Assembly (NCBI GenBank): GCA_002433075.1
Contig: DJHM01000049.1
Coordinates: 1 to 64,000 of the forward strand
Source of the DNA: Latescibacteria bacterium UBA6620
Lineage (GTDB): Bacteria; Latescibacterota; UBA2968
Direction of reading: 5' to 3'
DNA length: 64,000 nt
The notes below the pieces were generated by a model. That model had not been told where the DNA came from. It saw only the letters and a program-made list of their open reading frames with translations, and did not search any database. Positions 34,345 to 44,040 of the stretch are shown one piece after another. The translations under genes were made by a program, and so were the position numbers. The first letter of the stretch is position 1. Each line of letters starts with the position of its first letter.

Positions 34345-34372
34345 CGTCAAGTCTACTATAGGATTCTGAACC

Positions 34373-34666
34373 ATGTCACGAGTCGCCCTCTGCCTAGCAC
34401 TAATGATCATCGCCGGTTGTGCGAGTACGCACAGCTACCAGACCTACCTAGTTGTCCACGATCTCTCGACGCTTCAGACGGGTGAAGAAGTGAGAATCGT
34501 CCTCAAGGGCGGGGAGACAATGCGAGGAACGGTCAAGGCGGTGGCCCTGCCGGACATCGAAATTTCCACCTTCGATCGGGGTGACCGGAAAATCAACAGG
34601 GCATCGATCCACGTCGCAGAGCGAATCGTGCGGACACGTTTCAGCGAGCCGCCCGAAGGATCCTGA
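34373..34666 (+). CDS. Small lipoprotein
   Basis: A 97-residue protein with a lipoprotein signal peptide (MSRVALCLALMIIAGC, lipidated Cys16). The mature part has a short beta-rich region, TGEEVRIVLKGGETMRGTVKAV, typical of SH3- or Sm-like folds (bind, gate or anchor). No family is recognised. It follows the lysyltransferase-like gene by 28 bp, with an AGGA site. It may be the last gene of the bpsA operon. Confidence 0.7.
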   Translation: MSRVALCLALMIIAGCASTHSYQTYLVVHDLSTLQTGEEVRIVLKGGETMRGTVKAVALPDIEISTFDRGDRKINRASIHVAERIVRTRFSEPPEGS

Positions 34667-34695
34667 CTCCACCCTCGGTCCCGTCCAAGCCGCGC

Positions 34696-36069
34696 CTAGG
34701 CCAGTTCGACTTCCTCTCCCCGTTCAGGTCTCACCACGCTGACGTTCGGATTCCTCGTTTTCACAGCCGATTCCATCCAATCTGCCGCATCGCGATCCCC
34801 GTGGACCAGCAAAAGGGTCCTGGGGTTCACTCCTTCAATGAGCGCAAGGAGATCCTGTCTGTTGGAATGCGCCGAGAAGTGGAATCGGTCGATCGTGCAC
34901 GCGACTGGAATCGACCGTCCATCCTCTGTCATCTGAAGGATCTGTCCCTTTTTCGCCGCGCCTACCCGATGACCCGGCATCCGGGGGTCGCAGTATCCCA
35001 CGAAGAAGATCCCGTGGTGGTCGTAGGGTAACATCTTCTCCGCGAGCTTGTAGGACATCGTGTTCTCGGCCATCATCCCGGACGAGACGAGGACGATGCT
35101 GGGCTCTTTGAGATAGCGACCGTGGGTCACATCGCCGGGCGGGATTCTGCGGATGTCGAGGTGCGCGAGCCAGATGTCGTTTTCGTGACGCCGGGACCGT
35201 TCACTCGTGCGATCGTAGATGCGCGAGATCTGGGACCCGAAGCCGGCGCTGTAAATTTCGACGTCGCGGGTCTTTCCCGAAGCTCGGAGTCGGCAGAGGA
35301 GGGCCAGCATCTCCTGGGCCCGCCCCAAACTGAAAGCAGGGATTAGCACCGTGCCCCCACGCTCGAGTACTTCATTGATGGCCCGTGCGAAGCGGCTGAT
35401 TTCGGATGCTCGAGTCAGGTGTTCGGCATTCTCGTCGGCGCCGAGGGTGCATTCGCAGATCAGGATGTCAACCTGCTCGGGATAGACGGCTCCCGGGATG
35501 ATTTCCTGGTCCTGGACGCACGTATCGCTCGTGTAGAAGACCGTCTGGCCGCTGCCCTGCAGCCAGATTCCGGCGGCCCCCAGAATGTGACCCGCATCGT
35601 AGAGCCGAGCCTGCAAGTCTGTTCCGTCCTGTAGCGAACTGTAAATCGGGAAAGCACGATTGGTTCGCATCCCCTGAAAGACGTAGGACATCGCATCGAC
35701 GTCCTCGAGGGTGTAGAGCGGATAATCCTCGATGCCTGCTTCGATCTTCAGCCTTTCCATCACTTTGACCGTGTGCCCGAGCATCACGGGTGCTAGGGCG
35801 GCGCCCGCATCGGACATAAAAACACGGGCGTGAGGAAAGTAGGTGAGGGCCACGGGTAACGAACCGAGATGGTCCAGGTGGCAGTGGGATACGAGGATCG
35901 CCTCCAGATCGACGTCCCGGATGCGATCGTAGTCCGGCAGGCTCTCGCGTCCCTCGTAGCGAGGATGCACGCCAGCGTCCAGGAGGACAGAGGTGCCTTC
36001 GATATCGAGAAAATGGGCGGAGTCGCCTATTTCGTCGGAGGCGCCGAGACCGATGTAGCGGATACTCAT
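34696..36069 (-). CDS. Metallo-beta-lactamase/beta-CASP ribonuclease-like hydrolase
   Basis: The 457-residue protein has the MBL motif SHCHLDHLG (61-69) for two zinc ions, then the beta-CASP insertion and a C-terminal SAHSNRQDLLAL His and LVHGDRDA His. These are diagnostic of the RNase J/CPSF-73/YSH1 group that cleaves RNA. The class here is the bacterial CPSF-like one, with substrates of RNA rather than small metabolites likely. It overlaps the phytanoyl-CoA dioxygenase stop by 4 bp (ATGA) although the functions look unrelated. Confidence 0.87.
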   Translation of the reverse strand: MSIRYIGLGASDEIGDSAHFLDIEGTSVLLDAGVHPRYEGRESLPDYDRIRDVDLEAILVSHCHLDHLGSLPVALTYFPHARVFMSDAGAALAPVMLGHTVKVMERLKIEAGIEDYPLYTLEDVDAMSYVFQGMRTNRAFPIYSSLQDGTDLQARLYDAGHILGAAGIWLQGSGQTVFYTSDTCVQDQEIIPGAVYPEQVDILICECTLGADENAEHLTRASEISRFARAINEVLERGGTVLIPAFSLGRAQEMLALLCRLRASGKTRDVEIYSAGFGSQISRIYDRTSERSRRHENDIWLAHLDIRRIPPGDVTHGRYLKEPSIVLVSSGMMAENTMSYKLAEKMLPYDHHGIFFVGYCDPRMPGHRVGAAKKGQILQMTEDGRSIPVACTIDRFHFSAHSNRQDLLALIEGVNPRTLLLVHGDRDAADWMESAVKTRNPNVSVVRPERGEEVELA

Positions 36070-36899
36070 TCGGTGGAGGCGAGCACGCGCTCTACCTGTT
36101 CGTCCCAGGTGCCGGCGACGGTGGTCCCGTACTCCTCTAGGCCTCCTGTGGCCTGGGGCCCGGTAATGTGCGAATAGCGACGGGATTCTTTTTCGAGGAC
36201 GTGATCGGGGATGAAGTCTGTTCTGAGGAAATGGAGGGCCAGTCCCGCTCGTTCGTGGTTGCTGAGGTTGGCTTTGGTAGAGTGAGCGGTGCCGTAGTTG
36301 AAGAACGCGACGCCTCCGGCAGGTAGCTCGATCGGGACCGCTTGATCTTCAGGTACAGGGCAGTGAATGTGGTGGTCGCTTCGCGGATCTCGATCGTGGT
36401 CGTAGGGCGTGATGTCACTCCGGGGAATCACGTGGAGCGTGCCGTTTCCGATGTTTGCGTCGTGGAGAGCCACCCACATCGCGGTGCCCTTTGTAGGGTC
36501 GGCAATTTTGAAGTAGGCGTTATCCTGGTGCCAATCCGTGCCGATTCCGGTCTTGGGGGGCTTCAGGAAAATCTGGTCGAGATAGAAGACGAAGGGATCG
36601 CCAATTAGCTGGCCGATCGCGGCGATGACCTTTGGATGCTGTGGAAGGGTGCGGTAGAAATCGCTCTTGGGGGTGATCGGGCAGATCTGGAGATTGTGTA
36701 TCTCCTCGGAATGTGTTTCCCCATCGTCGTCAGTAGCTACATTCCGGATCAGCCCTTCCCGGCAGAATCGGTCCAGTTCCGCTCGCATTGCGTCGATTTC
36801 CCGGGCGGAGAAGAAGGCCGGAGTCGACGTGTAGCCCTCTTTTCGGAATTGGTCGATACAATCTTTGAGAAGCGGATGCGTGTCGGTTAGGGTCGTCAC
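36066..36899 (-). CDS. Phytanoyl-CoA dioxygenase (PhyH) family protein
   Basis: The 277-residue Fe(II)/2-oxoglutarate oxygenase shows the iron-binding HxD in TDWHQDNAYF (His124, Asp126) and the distal His206 in NYGTAHSTKAN, with a 2-oxoglutarate-binding Arg after. PhyH-family enzymes hydroxylate lipids, ectoine, phosphonates or natural products. Large families of them typify these uncultured lineages. Start GTG 36899 coincides with the predicted transcription start of a strong promoter, so the mRNA would be leaderless. It is followed by the beta-CASP gene in overlap. Confidence 0.85.
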   Translation of the reverse strand: MTTLTDTHPLLKDCIDQFRKEGYTSTPAFFSAREIDAMRAELDRFCREGLIRNVATDDDGETHSEEIHNLQICPITPKSDFYRTLPQHPKVIAAIGQLIGDPFVFYLDQIFLKPPKTGIGTDWHQDNAYFKIADPTKGTAMWVALHDANIGNGTLHVIPRSDITPYDHDRDPRSDHHIHCPVPEDQAVPIELPAGGVAFFNYGTAHSTKANLSNHERAGLALHFLRTDFIPDHVLEKESRRYSHITGPQATGGLEEYGTTVAGTWDEQVERVLASTE

Positions 36900-36905
36900 G
36901 TTCTG

Positions 36906-36934
36906 AAAATAGGTGCCCCTCTTTGGCGAGTCAA
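36906..36934 (-). promoter_or_regulatory. Sigma-70-type promoter placed for a leaderless phyH mRNA
   Basis: On the minus strand, TTGACT (36934-36929) and TATTTT (36911-36906) are 17 bp apart. Only six bases separate the -10 box from GTG at 36899, so the first transcribed base is at or next to the start codon. Confidence 0.68.
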
Positions 36935-36991
36935 GGTAGCATAACGAGACAGGCCCATCGTTTCCACATCGCTCGATGAAAGGCTGCCGTT

Positions 36992-38308
36992 TTGAAGTTC
37001 ATCGCCGACCTCCACCTTCACTCGCGTTTCAGTATGGCCACGAGCAAGGAACTCACGTGCGAGAACCTGCACCGTTGGAGCGCGCTGAAGGGGATCGATG
37101 TGGTGGGTACCGGTGATTTCGCCCATACTGAATGGCTGGCGGAGCTGAAGGACAGGCTCCAGCCCACAGGGGAGGGCCTTTATTGCTTGAGATCGACCCT
37201 TCGGCCGCCGGTCGAGGCGTCGTTGCCGCGCCTGTGCGTGCGAGACGTGAACTTTATGCTGACGGTCGAGATCAGCCTGATCTAAAAGAAGGACGATCGG
37301 ACACGCAAAGTACATCACGTCGTGATGATGCCGGACTTCGATGCGGTCGATCGGCTCAACGCCCGCCTGGGGACACTCGGCAACCTGAATTCTGATGGTC
37401 GCCCCATCCTCGGACTGGACAGTCGCGATCTGGTCGAGATCTGCGTCGAAGCGTGTGAAGAGGTCCTGTTCCTGCCGGCGCATATCTGGACACCACACTT
37501 TTCCGCGCTGGGAGCCCGGTCGAGGTTCGATGCGCTCGAACATTGCTTCGAAGATATGCTTCCGCACATTCACGCGGTCGAAATGGGCCTTTCGTCAGAT
37601 CCCTCGATGAACTGTCGTCTATCGATGCTCGACGACTATGCGCTGGTTTCGAACTCGGACGCCCACTCACCGTCCAAACTGGGGAGAGAGGCCACGTGCT
37701 TCGACACAGAGCTGTCCTACGCGGCAATTCTGGATGCCGTGAAGTCACGGGATCCGAAGCAGCTGATGGGCACGCTCGAATTTTTTCCGGAGGAGGGGAA
37801 GTACCACCACGACGGACATCGCAAGTGCGGCGTCCGTCTCGCGCCACGTGACAGCATCGAACCGGGCGGTCTGTGCCCGAAGTGCGAGAAGCCGATGACG
37901 ATGGGCGTGCTGAACCGGATCGAACAATTTGCGGACAGGCCGGAGGGCCAACGTGAACGGGTCGTCAGATACGAGAGCCTGATTGCGCTGGTCGAGCTGA
38001 TTTCGGCGACCGTCGGGGTGGGACCGAATTCCAAACGAGTTGCCGGGATCTACGATGAGATGCTCGAATCGCTCGGTCCCGAACTCGAGATTCTGAGGAC
38101 GGTGCCAGCTGAGGCGATCGGCGGAGCCGGATTCGACGAAGTTGCGGAGACGATTGACGGTGTTCGGGCAGGAGAGGTGCAGATCGTTCCTGGCTACGAC
38201 GGGGTGTTCGGTTCGATTACGGCTGGAGGTGAGGGTTTGTCGGCTGGGGAGGATGCGCAGACTGTGTCGGGCGAGGCGTTTGAGAAGGAAGGACGGATTT
38301 CCGATTGA
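36992..38308 (+). pseudogene. Endonuclease Q (EndoQ) family PHP-domain nuclease with an in-frame TAA
   Basis: EndoQ nicks DNA 5' of deaminated bases (uracil, hypoxanthine, xanthine) and abasic sites. The N-terminal PHP motif FIADLHLHSRFSMATSKEL and GIDVVGTGDFAH start from TTG 36992. The rest continues in the same frame: HHVVMMPDFDAV, LPAHIWTPHFSALG, SNSDAHSPSKLGREA. A zinc-ribbon-like KCGVRLAP...CPKCEKPM follows with YHHDGHRKC. A TAA at 37283-37285 interrupts after TVEISLI, where family members have Tyr-Lys-Lys; everything else is intact over about 438 residues. Recent pseudogene, sequencing error or readthrough are the options. Confidence 0.72.
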
Positions 38309-38327
38309 CGATTCCCGATCTCCGAAT
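38296..38327. repeat. Short GATTTCCGA-type degenerate repeat
   Basis: Three imperfect copies of a GAT(T/C)(T/C)CCGA word run through the EndoQ stop codon region into the intergenic space. Similar short word-repeats occur after other stops in this window. Confidence 0.4.
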
Positions 38328-38371
38328 GGGGGAAGGGGAGGAGCCCTTTTCGGAACTCTTTTTGGACTGCA

Positions 38372-39577
38372 CTACTCCCGCTCGACGTGGCTTGTCGCCT
38401 CCCAGATGGCGGCGGCGATGTAGGCGTTGTCCTCCTCTGTCATCTGCGGATGCAACCCGACGCAAAACAGACGTTTCCCGATGTCGGCTGTGACCGGCAG
38501 GTTTCCGATCTGTCCGTCGGCGGCCTGATTGAGTAGCGGATGGCCTTCCCAGACGGGCGGGTTGCCGACCATACAGCCGACGAGGTAATCGTCTCGGAGA
38601 ATCTCGATCATCCGGTCCCGTTTTGCTCCGGCCCAATGTGGCGGGGCGAGCAAAGTGAAGAGATAGTAGGTATGCGTGCAATCCTGCGGTTCGTAGGGCA
38701 TCTCGTGATGCGGTAACCCCTCCAGAAGGGCAATCCGCTCCTTGGCTCGTTTCGCCCTGAGCGCGAGCATTTCGTCCAGTCGTTGTAACTGGACGGTCCC
38801 GACCGCGGCCTGCACCTTCGTGAGTTTGTAGCTCGATCCCCAACCTTCGGATTCTCCACCCCACTGTCTCATCCCGCGTAACTGGGTTGCCAGCTCGGCA
38901 TCGTCGGTTGTGATCATTCCGCCTTCGCCAAGCGTAGACATCAGCTTCATCGTGTGGAAGCTGAAGACGTTGGCCCAACCCACCTTCCCGATCTTGCCAC
39001 CCTTGTAACCTCCTCCGCACGCCCGTGCGGCATCGCCGATCACCCGGATGGGGCCGTGGGGAGGGGAGTGCGCTCGAGCGACTTCCACCAGATCGTCCAT
39101 CGCGGCAGAGAGTCCATTCATATGTACGGGGAGGATGGCCCGTGTCCGGGGCGTAATCCGATTCGCGACGTCGTCGGGGTCCGCACAAAATGTCCGCGGA
39201 TCGATTTCGCAGAAAATCGGCACGCCGCCCGCACCAATGATCGCGAGAGCGGATGCCTTGAAGTTGATCGCGGGGACGATGACTTCGTCTCCAGGCTGAA
39301 GGTCTATGGTGCGCACGGCCATATCGAGGCCTACGCTGGCCGTGCTGACTGAAACGGCGTACTTCGTTCCGCAGTAGTCGGCGAAGGCGCGTTCGAACTC
39401 GAGGATCTCGTCGACGATGAACCCGAACCCTACTCGGTAGTCCATCGAGCCACGGATGGCATCGACCGTCGCTTCGATCTCGGCTTCGGTATACCACCCA
39501 CCCAGCTGCGGTTCGCCCGGAAAGAGCGCGGGAGGACGATGGGAATCTAGAATCTGGCGACGATCTGTTTCTGTCAT
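38372..39577 (-). CDS. DegT/DnrJ/EryC1/StrS family sugar aminotransferase
   Basis: The 401-residue PLP enzyme of the nucleotide-sugar aminotransferase family carries the Schiff-base Lys211 in VFSFHTMKLMSTLGEGG, VIGDAARACGG with the cofactor Asp, and STASVGLDMA at the phosphate site. Family members aminate keto-sugars on nucleotide carriers or act as dehydratases. ATG 39577 has an AGAGG site; 47 further residues upstream lack homology. It diverges from the sulfatase at 39675. No nucleotide-sugar synthesis genes are adjacent, so its product could be an unusual amino-sugar or cyclitol. Confidence 0.87.
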   Translation of the reverse strand: MTETDRRQILDSHRPPALFPGEPQLGGWYTEAEIEATVDAIRGSMDYRVGFGFIVDEILEFERAFADYCGTKYAVSVSTASVGLDMAVRTIDLQPGDEVIVPAINFKASALAIIGAGGVPIFCEIDPRTFCADPDDVANRITPRTRAILPVHMNGLSAAMDDLVEVARAHSPPHGPIRVIGDAARACGGGYKGGKIGKVGWANVFSFHTMKLMSTLGEGGMITTDDAELATQLRGMRQWGGESEGWGSSYKLTKVQAAVGTVQLQRLDEMLALRAKRAKERIALLEGLPHHEMPYEPQDCTHTYYLFTLLAPPHWAGAKRDRMIEILRDDYLVGCMVGNPPVWEGHPLLNQAADGQIGNLPVTADIGKRLFCVGLHPQMTEEDNAYIAAAIWEATSHVERE

Positions 39578-39674
39578 AGCGGCCTCTGGATGGGCAGTTG
39601 CGATGGCATTGTGATACGTCGTAGATTGATCTGGCGCAAGCCGAACCTCCAATGCCCAGCCAAGGCTACCGCTC

Positions 39675-41036
39675 GTGTCTACTCGGCCCAATGTTCTGTT
39701 CATTTCGTACGACGACATGAATCACTATGTCGGCTTCCTAGGTCGGCATCCGGACGCTGTTTCGCCCAACCTGAACCGTCTGGCCGAGCGAAGTGTTGTC
39801 TTCGAGCGGGCCTACTGCCAGGCCCCCATCTGCAATCCGTCACGAGCGAGCCTGATGTCGGGCCTGTGGCCGTCGACGACGGGTGTCTACAATAACCGCC
39901 AGCCGTTGCGATTCTCTGCGACAGGCGAGCATTGTGTCACCCTCCCGCAGGCTTTCCGCGCGAACGGTTACGAGGCGACGGGCAGCGGTAAGGTCTACCA
40001 CGGCAAGTTTCCTGATCCGATGTCCTGGGACGACTATGTTCCCGGCCCGTTCCAGCAGACCCACAGAGGACCTTCCTACGAGGGGCCTCTGAACGGAATG
40101 GCCGATATGGGGAACGTTGACTGGGGCGCATTGGATATCGGGGATCGGGAGATGTCCGATCATCGCGCAGTCGATACCTGTCTGGCCTACCTTGAGAAGG
40201 AGCACGAGCAGCCCTTCTTCTTGACGTGCGGCCAGACGGTTACGCACCTAACGTGGGTGACGCCGCGCCCCCATCACGAGCTTTTCTATCCCGCTTCCAC
40301 GACGTTGCCCGACGTTCCGGATCACGCCCTCGACAAGGTGTCCGCAGTCGGCCGCAAGTGGGCGAACACAGACGTTCACCGCCGATTGCGTGATGAAGGC
40401 AGATGGGCGGATGCGGTCGCCTCCTATCTTGCGTGTATTCATTTTGCTGACACACAGATGGGGCGTCTGCTCGACGGATTGGCAGCCAGCCCTCACGCGG
40501 ACAATACGGTCATTGTGTTCTGGGCGGATCACGGCTGGCACCTGGGCGAGAAGGAGCACTGGAAGAAGAGCACACTCTGGGAGGAGGCGACGCGGGTGCC
40601 CTGTCTGATTTCCGCGCCGGGGATTGAGCCCGGTCGATGCTCCAGACCGGTGGGGTTAATCGATCTCTACCCGACGCTGCTGGAACTGTGTGGCTTGCCG
40701 CCTCGATCCGATCTGGAAGGGCAGAGCTTACTCCCCCTTCTTCAGGATCCGAATCGATCGTGGAATCGGCCCGCCCTGACGACGCACGGACGGGGAAATC
40801 ACGCGGTTCGCTCCGAACGATGGAGATATATTCGATATGCGGATGGATCGGAGGAACTCTACGATCACGACGCGGATGAGCTGGAGTGGACGAATCTTGC
40901 GGGAGAACCCTATCTCGAGGCTGTGAAGGACGACCTCGCCACGTGGCTTCCCGACACGAATGCGCCTCACTCAGAGGTTGTCGAATGGCCGGACGGGGAT
41001 GAAGCCTATCGGCGTCGAATCGAGTCGATGCGGTGA
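39675..41036 (+). CDS. Sulfatase (Cys-type)
   Basis: The 453-residue alkaline-phosphatase-superfamily sulfatase has metal ligands in SYDDMNHY, then the formylglycine box CNPSRASLMSG with Cys53 (needs an FGE or anSME maturase, not in this window). Later come FWADHGWHLGEKEHW and the C-terminal LYDHDADELEW. No signal peptide is visible, so it may be cytoplasmic or exported by another route. It starts at GTG 39675. The NhaC antiporter follows after 52 bp. The substrate may be a sulfated sugar. Confidence 0.9.
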   Translation: MSTRPNVLFISYDDMNHYVGFLGRHPDAVSPNLNRLAERSVVFERAYCQAPICNPSRASLMSGLWPSTTGVYNNRQPLRFSATGEHCVTLPQAFRANGYEATGSGKVYHGKFPDPMSWDDYVPGPFQQTHRGPSYEGPLNGMADMGNVDWGALDIGDREMSDHRAVDTCLAYLEKEHEQPFFLTCGQTVTHLTWVTPRPHHELFYPASTTLPDVPDHALDKVSAVGRKWANTDVHRRLRDEGRWADAVASYLACIHFADTQMGRLLDGLAASPHADNTVIVFWADHGWHLGEKEHWKKSTLWEEATRVPCLISAPGIEPGRCSRPVGLIDLYPTLLELCGLPPRSDLEGQSLLPLLQDPNRSWNRPALTTHGRGNHAVRSERWRYIRYADGSEELYDHDADELEWTNLAGEPYLEAVKDDLATWLPDTNAPHSEVVEWPDGDEAYRRRIESMR

Positions 41037-41088
41037 GATCCTCCACCCCTGTGACAGATGTCAGTGGTGAATTACTGAAAGGATGTGT

Positions 41089-42825
41089 ATGAGCACCTCG
41101 CTGACACAGTTTCTGATGGAAAAGAAGGTCGTCTGGATTCTTCTGGTCGGTCTTGCGATGTCCTACTGGGTTGGGACGGACGTGAGGCCGACGTTCTCCG
41201 TCGACGAAACGCGGCTGGACGTTCAGGTGGACGAGGAGAGGGGACCCTACTTTATCGAGCGGGGGAAGCCCAACTATCTGGACAGCGTCCAGCCTTTCGA
41301 GGAAGCGCGTTTGCATCCCAATCGGTTGGACGGCCGCCCCGAAGTCGCGCAGGAGTTCGTATGGCGGGATGAGGGTGGAATCCGATCCTATTTCAGGCTC
41401 GACCTGCGGTCCCACTTTGCCCATTGGTCGCTTCTTCCCGCGCTGGTCGCGATCGTTCTTTGTTGGATTACGAAAGAACCCATCACGTCTCTTCTCGGCG
41501 GAGTCGTTTCGGGCGCGCTTGTTCTGGGACGCTACGACCTGACGGGTGTGCTAGTCTCATCCTTGTCGACGACGGCTGCCGCGAGCGTGTTGGTTCTATA
41601 CCTGTGGCTGCTCGGAGGCTTGCTCGGGGTCTGGTCGAAGTCGGGTGGAGCGCAGGCGTTCGCCGAATTTATGGCGCGGCGCTTCGTGCGTGGTCCGAAG
41701 TCGGCGAAGCTGGTCGCCTGGGGGCTTGGGATCGTATTCTTCCAAGGAGGAACGGTCAGTACGGTTCTCGTCGGTACCACGGTTAAGCCGCTGGCCGACG
41801 ACCAGAACGTGAGTCACGAGGAATTGTCCTACATCGTGGATTCGACGGCGTCTCCGATCGCCTCGCAGCTGGCGTTCAATGCGTGGCCTGGCTACATCCA
41901 GGCCTTCATTTACGTCGCGGGCGTGAGCTTTCTGGCTACGGAAGCCGATCGAATTCTGTTCTTCTTCAAGAGCGTGCCTTTCTGCTTCTACGCGATTTTC
42001 GCTGTGCTCGGTACCTTCCTGTTGAGCATCGAGAAACCGATTTTCCTGGGGAAGCGGATGCTGGCGGCGATCGATCGCTCCCGGTCGACGGGGGGCCTCG
42101 ACCACCCGGAGGCAAATCCACTATCCGCGGCGGAACTTCAGTCGCCTCACGTTCCCGAAGGCTATCGCCCGAACCTCATCGATTTCGTTCTGCCGCTCGT
42201 GTTACTCATCGGGATCGCCATCGGAACGTTCATCGCTTTCGGATCACCTAACGTCCTGTGGGCGTTCGGGATCGCCCTGTTGGTCGCTGCGTTGTTGGCC
42301 TTGGGAAAGGGGATGCCCCTGAAGGATCTGATGGACGGGATCACGGATGGGATGAAGGGCGTGGTTGGTGGCTCGGTGATCCTGCTGTTGGCGATCACGA
42401 TTGGTGGGGTGAGTAAAGAGGCCGGGGGCGGCGCGTATCTGGTGCATCTGCTGAGCGATTCGGTGCCGTTCTGGCTATTGCCCGTGATGCTGCAGGTGCT
42501 GACGATCATCATCGCCTTTTCGACCGGCACGAGCTGGGGGACGTACGCTGTCGCCTTCCCGCTGGCGATGCCGTTGGCGTGGGCGGTGGCCGGAGCGAAC
42601 GGACTGGCTTATCCCGAATTCTATATGACGATCTGTTTTGCGGCGGTGATGGACGGAAGTGTGTTCGGCGATCAGTGTTCGCCGATCTCGGATACGACCG
42701 TGTTGAGTTCGATTTCGACGGGGTGCGATCTGATGGACCACGTGAAGACCCAGATTCCACAGGCGAGTTTTGCTGCGGGTCTGGCCGCCATCTGCTGGAC
42801 ACTGACCGCCTTTCTGTCGGCATAG
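41089..42825 (+). CDS. NhaC-family Na+/H+ antiporter-like transporter
   Basis: The 578-residue integral membrane protein has about 11-12 hydrophobic spans. It carries FFQGGTVSTVLVGTTVKPLAD, then TASPIASQLAFNAWPGY and the C-terminal FSTGTSWGTYAVAFPLAMPL and DGSVFGDQCSPISDTTVLSS blocks characteristic of NhaC and related organic-acid:Na+ exchangers. An N-terminal 90-residue insertion between the first two spans is charged and extracytoplasmic. I choose ATG 41089 behind GAAAGG; ATG 41083 is also possible. Clustered with sulfatases, it may export sulfate-linked acidity or take up organic acids. Confidence 0.82.
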   Translation: MSTSLTQFLMEKKVVWILLVGLAMSYWVGTDVRPTFSVDETRLDVQVDEERGPYFIERGKPNYLDSVQPFEEARLHPNRLDGRPEVAQEFVWRDEGGIRSYFRLDLRSHFAHWSLLPALVAIVLCWITKEPITSLLGGVVSGALVLGRYDLTGVLVSSLSTTAAASVLVLYLWLLGGLLGVWSKSGGAQAFAEFMARRFVRGPKSAKLVAWGLGIVFFQGGTVSTVLVGTTVKPLADDQNVSHEELSYIVDSTASPIASQLAFNAWPGYIQAFIYVAGVSFLATEADRILFFFKSVPFCFYAIFAVLGTFLLSIEKPIFLGKRMLAAIDRSRSTGGLDHPEANPLSAAELQSPHVPEGYRPNLIDFVLPLVLLIGIAIGTFIAFGSPNVLWAFGIALLVAALLALGKGMPLKDLMDGITDGMKGVVGGSVILLLAITIGGVSKEAGGGAYLVHLLSDSVPFWLLPVMLQVLTIIIAFSTGTSWGTYAVAFPLAMPLAWAVAGANGLAYPEFYMTICFAAVMDGSVFGDQCSPISDTTVLSSISTGCDLMDHVKTQIPQASFAAGLAAICWTLTAFLSA

Positions 42826-42915
42826 ACAGAATCGGCGACACGAAAAAGGCACTGACCGGAGCTGGAGAAATCGTTGGCTACGAGCCACAACTCTGAGGCA
42901 TCAAAGGAGAAAAGT

Positions 42916-44031
42916 ATGGCTGACAGTCAGATTTATGAAAAGATCGGGGCACGGCGTGTCGTAAACGCGAGCGGGAGTGTGACCGCTTGGGGCGGTTCCA
43001 AGCCCTATCCGGAAGTGCTTCAGGCATTGGAGGACGGCAACGTCGGTTTCGTCGAGATGCGAGAGTTGCTGGAGGTGACGGGCGAGCACCTTGCGAAACA
43101 GCTGGGCGTGGAGGCCGCGTACATCACGTCAGGTTGTTACGCAGCGTTGGTGCTGAGTGTGGCAGCGTGTATGACAGGCCAGGATCGAGAGCTGGCCAAC
43201 CAGCTCCCCGATACAACCGGGATGAAAAACGAACTCCTATTGATGAAGAAACACCGATACGGCTACGATCGCGCGTACACGATCGCTGGCGCGAAGATGA
43301 TTGAGGTCGGAGACGAGAACGGGACGACGAACGAGCAGCTGAACGCGGCTTTTGGGCCGAATACGGCCGCCCTCGCGTATCTGGTCAAGTCGGACCCGGA
43401 TCCCGAGTGTCCCTCGCTCGAAGAGGCGATCGAAATCTCACACAGCCACGGTGTGCCCGTGATCGCGGATGCGGCCGCTCAGATTTACCCCCTGGATGAA
43501 TTTTTCGAGAACGCGCGGTCTGCCGATCTGGTCTGCTTCGGGGGGAAGTACTTCCAGGCTCCCCACTCGACGGGCTTTGTGTGTGGCAAGAAGGAACTGG
43601 TCGAGGCTGTGGTGGACCACGGATTCATCGGGCCGCGACCGTTCGGCAGGGGGATGAAAGTGGACCGACAGGAGATCCTCGGATTCGTCGCCGCGTTCGA
43701 CCACTGGATCGGGATGGATCACGACAAACGCATCGCGGATATGGAAGGGATGTACGACATCATCCTGCAGCGGCTGGAGGGCATCCCGACAGTCAAGGAG
43801 ATGAAGTCCGTACGCAACAACAGCTTTACGGCCGTAGGTTGTCACTTCGTATTGGACACAGACGTTCTCGGTAGGGATGCGGAGGCTGTGGCTGAGGAAC
43901 TACGCAACGGAACGCCTCGTGTCCACGTCAGCACCAGTGGGAACGACACGATTGTCGTCAACGCGCACAATATGAAGGCGGGGGAAGAACTCGAAGTCGC
44001 TGACCGAATGCGACAGGTTCTGAGCGGATAA
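42916..44031 (+). CDS. SelA/DgaE-like PLP-dependent enzyme
   Basis: The 371-residue fold-type I PLP protein is related to L-seryl-tRNA(Sec) selenium transferase and D-glucosaminate-6-phosphate ammonia-lyase. It has RRVVNASGSVTAWGG near the start, AYITSGCYAALVLS, PVIADAAAQIYP with the cofactor Asp, and the Schiff-base Lys211 in LVCFGGKYFQAPHSTGF. Its context (sulfatases, antiporter, amidase) favours ammonia elimination from an amino-sugar acid over selenocysteine synthesis. ATG 42916 has a GGAG site; the frame extends upstream without homology. Confidence 0.82.
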   Translation: MADSQIYEKIGARRVVNASGSVTAWGGSKPYPEVLQALEDGNVGFVEMRELLEVTGEHLAKQLGVEAAYITSGCYAALVLSVAACMTGQDRELANQLPDTTGMKNELLLMKKHRYGYDRAYTIAGAKMIEVGDENGTTNEQLNAAFGPNTAALAYLVKSDPDPECPSLEEAIEISHSHGVPVIADAAAQIYPLDEFFENARSADLVCFGGKYFQAPHSTGFVCGKKELVEAVVDHGFIGPRPFGRGMKVDRQEILGFVAAFDHWIGMDHDKRIADMEGMYDIILQRLEGIPTVKEMKSVRNNSFTAVGCHFVLDTDVLGRDAEAVAEELRNGTPRVHVSTSGNDTIVVNAHNMKAGEELEVADRMRQVLSG

Positions 44032-44040
44032 GGACATTTC

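Noticed and set aside
38217..39497. Long minus-strand frame with Arg-rich sequence
   Set aside because: Out-of-frame shadow of the DegT aminotransferase; no family signature.
42916..44031. Selenocysteine synthase (SelA) assignment
   Set aside because: No selB, selD or tRNA-Sec nearby; context and motifs fit a SelA-like sugar-acid lyase better.
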